From Sporodiniella umbellata (Eukaryota > Mucoromycota > Mucoromycetes > Mucorales > Rhizopodaceae): a stretch of DNA of 23,333 bases. Numbering within the stretch: position 1 is the first letter of the stretch; the number at the start of each line of letters is the position of its first letter. Both the position numbers and the translations under genes were made by a program. The notes beneath the pieces were generated by a model that ran no database searches, was not told the DNA's origin, and was given only the letters and a program-made list of their open reading frames with translations. Positions 20,121-23,333 of the stretch are shown one piece after another. Location of the stretch: positions 1 to 23,333 of the forward strand of contig JAIXMR010000175.1 of assembly GCA_025677835.1 (NCBI GenBank), written 5' to 3'.

Positions 20121-21675
20121 TTACACCTTTGCAAACACATTTCGGTCCAAGCGAATTTTGAGTATGAAAAGAACAAGGGCGCTTACGACATAAACCACGC
20201 CTGTAAACATTTTGTATGTGAAAAAGGGGGTTGAGCCTACATTGGTTTCGATCGCACCGGCAATATTCGGGCCAAAGACTGGAATAGAGTTTGTTAACAG
20301 CATGAGAGAAAGACCCGAAGGAAACTTTTGCATACCCAAGATGGAGGCAGTGATAGGGGAGACCTGAGCAAAAAACGCACCGCTGGTAAGACCAAAGATA
20401 AGGGCGAAAGCCATCAGGACACCATAGCTGTTGGCGAATGTCCAGATCAAAAACGAACTGAGGGCGGTGATAACGGAAAATATGAAGAATGCATTAATTT
20501 TGCCGATACGATCCCCAAGATAACCAATGATAATACGGCCAACAAAGTTACCTGCAGCACTGACAGAGACTGCAGCAGAACCTTGAGAATCCGAGAGACC
20601 AATATAGGTAGCATAAGAGGGCAAGTAAAAGTAAGGAACAAAGTAGCCAAGCAAGCCCACATTGGATCCAATACAGAACAAAAGAAAGTTGATGTTCTTG
20701 AGTACTCGGAGATCCACCATTTGAGAAAGACGCTTTTTAGCTTTCGGTCCTGGGTTTCGGGGTCGCACCAGGAGACAAGCCCAGATATCGCAAAACAAAC
20801 AGATAAAGCCCAAGATACGATAGGTCCAGGCAGGTCCAAGAGAGCTGTTGATGCCGTTCATAATATTTGGGATCACCAAACCACCAATGCCAGATCCACT
20901 AGCAATCAGACCCAAGGCAAGTCCACGGCGTTTATTAAACCATTGTGGAGCAACACCCATCATGGCCATATAGACACAGGAGGCGCCAATGCCAAACATC
21001 ACACCTTGCGAAAGATACAGGTGCCAGATTTGGTAGCTTAAACTGGCCATTTCCAGACCAAGAGAGATAAAGATCGTACCGATGATCAAAACAATGCGAA
21101 TACCAAATATGGAAACCAACACTTGTGCAAAAGGCCCACTAAAGTTCAAGAACACCAAAGCTAGAGTACCAACGAAACTGAGGTTCAGAGGAGCATTGGG
21201 AACCCCCTTGTATACGTATTGTTCATAATAATCTTGCATGACACCTAAAAGAAAAGAAAAAAGGGTTAAGCATTTGGCTGTTGCATCAGACATAGGAAAA
21301 GAAAATTACCCCTATGAAACAGAAGATGGTTAGTTAAAGCACAAAATATGTGTTTGGCGTTCTTTACCAACTAGTGATTGTTCCAAAAGTGGTCACTTGT
21401 ACCAAAAAAGCACCCAAGACAACGAACCAACCGTAGCCACCGTCTTGATGATCTTCTTCATCGGTCACTGTAGGAGGTTCATTATTGACTTTGTCATCCA
21501 TCACCACTATAAAACAAGAATCAGAGAAAAGCCCTGTCTCGACATTGTACGACATACCTTCAGTCGCATCTGAACTACTTCTGTTATGATTGCTTTTTGT
21601 CTCGGTGGAATCATAGACTGCAGATGGCGAGTGTTCGGATGGATGATCTAAAGTAAGTTTACGTTCATTCATCAT
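20121..21675 (-). CDS. Monocarboxylate-type MFS transporter (MCH/MCT family), five exons including a 2-nt exon
   Basis: Exons: 21675-21558, 21506-21368, 21311-21310 (2 nt), and 21244-20121, so four coding blocks and three introns (51, 56, 65 nt); 1383 nt, 460 aa. The polar N-terminus (about 60 residues) leads into the family signature DGGYGWFVVLG (61-71), TM1 and SWGVMQDYYEQYV. The W86-G87 step is made only if the GG exon is included. Further landmarks: PQWFNKRRGLALGLIASGSG loop, VRPRNPGPKAKKR central loop, and GYLGDRIGKIN between TM8 and TM9; twelve hydrophobic segments in all. The fungal family includes Mch5, a riboflavin transporter, and Mch orphans; substrate cannot be read here. The first intron (21557-21507) has no stop and keeps frame, so retention would add 17 residues. 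Confidence 0.9.
21310..21311 (-). other. 2-nucleotide micro-exon (GG) in the MFS gene
   Basis: Between a CATAG acceptor and a GTAATT donor lie exactly two bases. The upstream intron (21367-21312) has a GTAAAG donor and an ACTAAC branch box; the downstream intron (21309-21245) has a CTTAAC branch box and a pyrimidine-rich TTTTAG acceptor. Joining TG + GG + GT gives Trp-Gly and keeps the frame; skipping the two bases shifts it. The conserved S-(W/F)-G-V motif of the family supports inclusion. Confidence 0.7.
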
Positions 21676-23333
21676 ATTTAAACAAATATCGGGGATTTTT
21701 TTATATATACGAGCGGATCAATGAACGTACGCGGTAGATTTCACACAGAAGGTGGGGAAAAAAAATTACTGTTACTTTTTTTTTTTTAAAGGATCAAACA
21801 AAAGAAAAACCAGACCTTTTTATATAACGTTGAAAGTTGGGGAAAGTTTTTCCCTGTTCTTTCTTCTTTTTACTTTCAGACTGAGACTGAATGCAGAGAG
21901 ATCATTACTCCAAACTTTAAAATGACTTTCCATTTTTTACTACCCAATCAGTTTGTCCATGCTATTTTGCTCTACTGGAACTCAAAAATATGTAGCAATT
22001 TTTATAAGGCCCCCATAGATTAGACTTCACACAAAGAAGAAAGAAGGGAAGGGAGCGGTCATCCGGCTCAAGAATGTTGTGTCATCGTGTTGAAACCCAG
22101 GTACATTGAAAGAAAACTTTCCATTGCTAAGCTAGCTAAAGAAAACACAGATCGGTCACGGTTGCAGGCAGCTTTAATACACAGACATATTTCATGCTAA
22201 AAGCGTTTGCCTTAACCCCCCCCTTTAGCTTAAGCACAACTAACAAAAATAAACAAATAAACTACAAATAGAAAAATTCACATGGACTGAAGAGATAGTT
22301 TTTCATTGGCTGGCCAAAATACTGTGCAACGGTTTGGTATACCTGGGTTAAAAAAAAAAAAAAAAAAGGTCAACACTCCACTGAGCGTTCGCACTCAAGA
22401 TCCTTCAAACGATCTCTAAACCACATATCGTCTTTCAACGGCTTTTCTATCATACTTTATGAGTAGTGCTAATGAACGCAAGCGAACATGTACCAAGACC
22501 TGATGAAAAGCGCGGTATTACGGGTTTTGTTATTTACAATCACTGCAATAGCTTAGAATAAGAGATCTGCGCTTCGGACCTTTTTTTTTGTTCTTAATTT
22601 GTTTTCTTATGTACTGTATCGACGAATCAAAACATGACAAAAGAATGTCTTTTTAGTAATCAAGCTTTCTTCCTTACGAAGAAAGGAATAGACTACAAGC
22701 CTTTGATGCGACTCTTACAAACTAGAATACACATACATATAGTCCCAATCTGGCCAAAACCAGAGACAAACGTGCAAAACTAATGGCAATTTCTTCTGCT
22801 ATGCGCACAACAACGGGCTTACTATATATATATATATAACAGTGGCAAAACCAGCTCTTGATCGAATCGACTGGACTCACCTGCTTCCTTTGTCAGAATT
22901 TTCTCATTTCTGCAGGTCACACTTACGCTTGGAGTTATAGAAAAAATTTACCTACAACTAGGTTTTAATAGTACACAAAGCGTACATTGGGTATGCTTCT
23001 CTTATTAAATCACTGTATGTAATCGGATCCGGGTATCAGTACGCATACACACAAAAAATCATATGAAAAGCAAAAGATTAAAGGAGTATTATACAATCAA
23101 GGAGGGAATTGGTTCCTACATAGACCAAAGTATCCGTACACTGCACCTCTATTCTTAACTGACCACAACAGCCTTTTTTTTTTTTTTTGGACATTTGTGT
23201 GAGATGAAATTGCCTCCCCCCAAAAAAAAAAAAACAAGCACCAGGGTTCGTTGTTCAAACAATTAGGGATAACATTGATCGAGTGCTGAATAAAATTTTT
23301 ATAAATGTTCAACAAAAACGTTTACATTACCTT
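21676..23333. other. Intergenic / MFS upstream region, no recognised gene
   Basis: About 1.65 kb. Immediately upstream of the MFS ATG are T-rich tracts and a TATATA stretch near 21703-21709. An ATG-less plus-strand frame at 22024-22200 (58 codons, including LSIAKLAKENTDRSRLQAAL) looks helical but is unsupported. A 22-codon frame near 22489 is hydrophobic at its end. A TA repeat lies at 22823-22838. Nothing else recognisable. Confidence 0.45.
22823..22838. repeat. TA dinucleotide microsatellite
   Basis: Eight consecutive TA units in AT-rich intergenic sequence. Confidence 0.9.

Noticed and set aside
20328..21041. 237-codon plus-strand frame
   Set aside because: It lies wholly inside the MFS gene on the other strand. 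Its translation is polar low-complexity (many T, D, N, R), the expected antisense shadow of a membrane protein, and it has no motif.
1..23333. CRISPR arrays, bacterial operons, insertion sequences, LTRs
   Set aside because: No spaced direct repeats, transposase/integrase motifs or terminal repeats were found by eye; gene structure is that of a fungal nuclear genome.

Overview
The window reads as nuclear DNA of a filamentous fungus from an early-diverging lineage, most probably Mucoromycota (Mucorales-like). The evidence is an AT-rich background with many long A or T runs, compact genes interrupted by introns of about 45-120 nt with GTAAGT/GTATGT-type donors and CTAAC/TACTAA-type branch sites, and fungal protein families (CHS7, MRS2, fungal RIB3, monocarboxylate-type MFS). 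The lineage is inferred from composition and gene style; no species is claimed. I rebuilt the spliced genes by hand, and the exon lengths close the reading frame in every well-recognised case.

Layout: 1-948 (+) is the 3' end of an NFX1/ZNFX1-type helicase. 1182-2739 (-) is glutathione reductase in four exons. 3961-5889 (-) is a six-exon gene joining a GATA-type zinc finger to AWS-SET-postSET domains (ASH1/SET2-like histone methyltransferase); most of its SET domain lies in frames that a simple ATG-to-stop search misses. 6522-6794 (-) is an orphan small protein. 6943-8081 (-) is the chitin synthase export chaperone Chs7, and a compact 293-bp region separates it from a divergent UspA-like protein at 8375-8851 (+). 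8964-10302 (-) is a mitochondrial MRS2-type magnesium channel. 10303-13260 is gene-poor but holds a GC-richer segment near 12730-12915 with pseudoknot-capable inverted repeats and a long ATG-less open frame.

From 13261 to 16070 come small orphan genes (118, 129 and 93 aa, all +), a tentative two-exon gene at 14616-14862 and an ATG-less open frame on the minus strand. 16737-17541 (+) is RIB3 of riboflavin synthesis. 17715-18872 (+) is a probable multi-exon polytopic membrane protein with an unresolved 5' end. 20121-21675 (-) is a monocarboxylate/riboflavin-type MFS transporter whose reading frame is only restored by a 2-nucleotide exon. The remainder is AT-rich intergenic DNA.

Functional links are mostly loose, as usual for fungal chromosomes: redox defence (glutathione reductase), stress response (UspA), cell-wall chitin (Chs7), chromatin (SET) and RNA/antiviral-type helicase (ZNFX1-like). 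The one suggestive pairing is RIB3 with an MFS protein of the family that includes the yeast riboflavin transporter Mch5. The main novelty candidates are the 2-nt exon, the GATA-SET fusion, the hidden membrane-protein gene and the structured segment near 12.8 kb.
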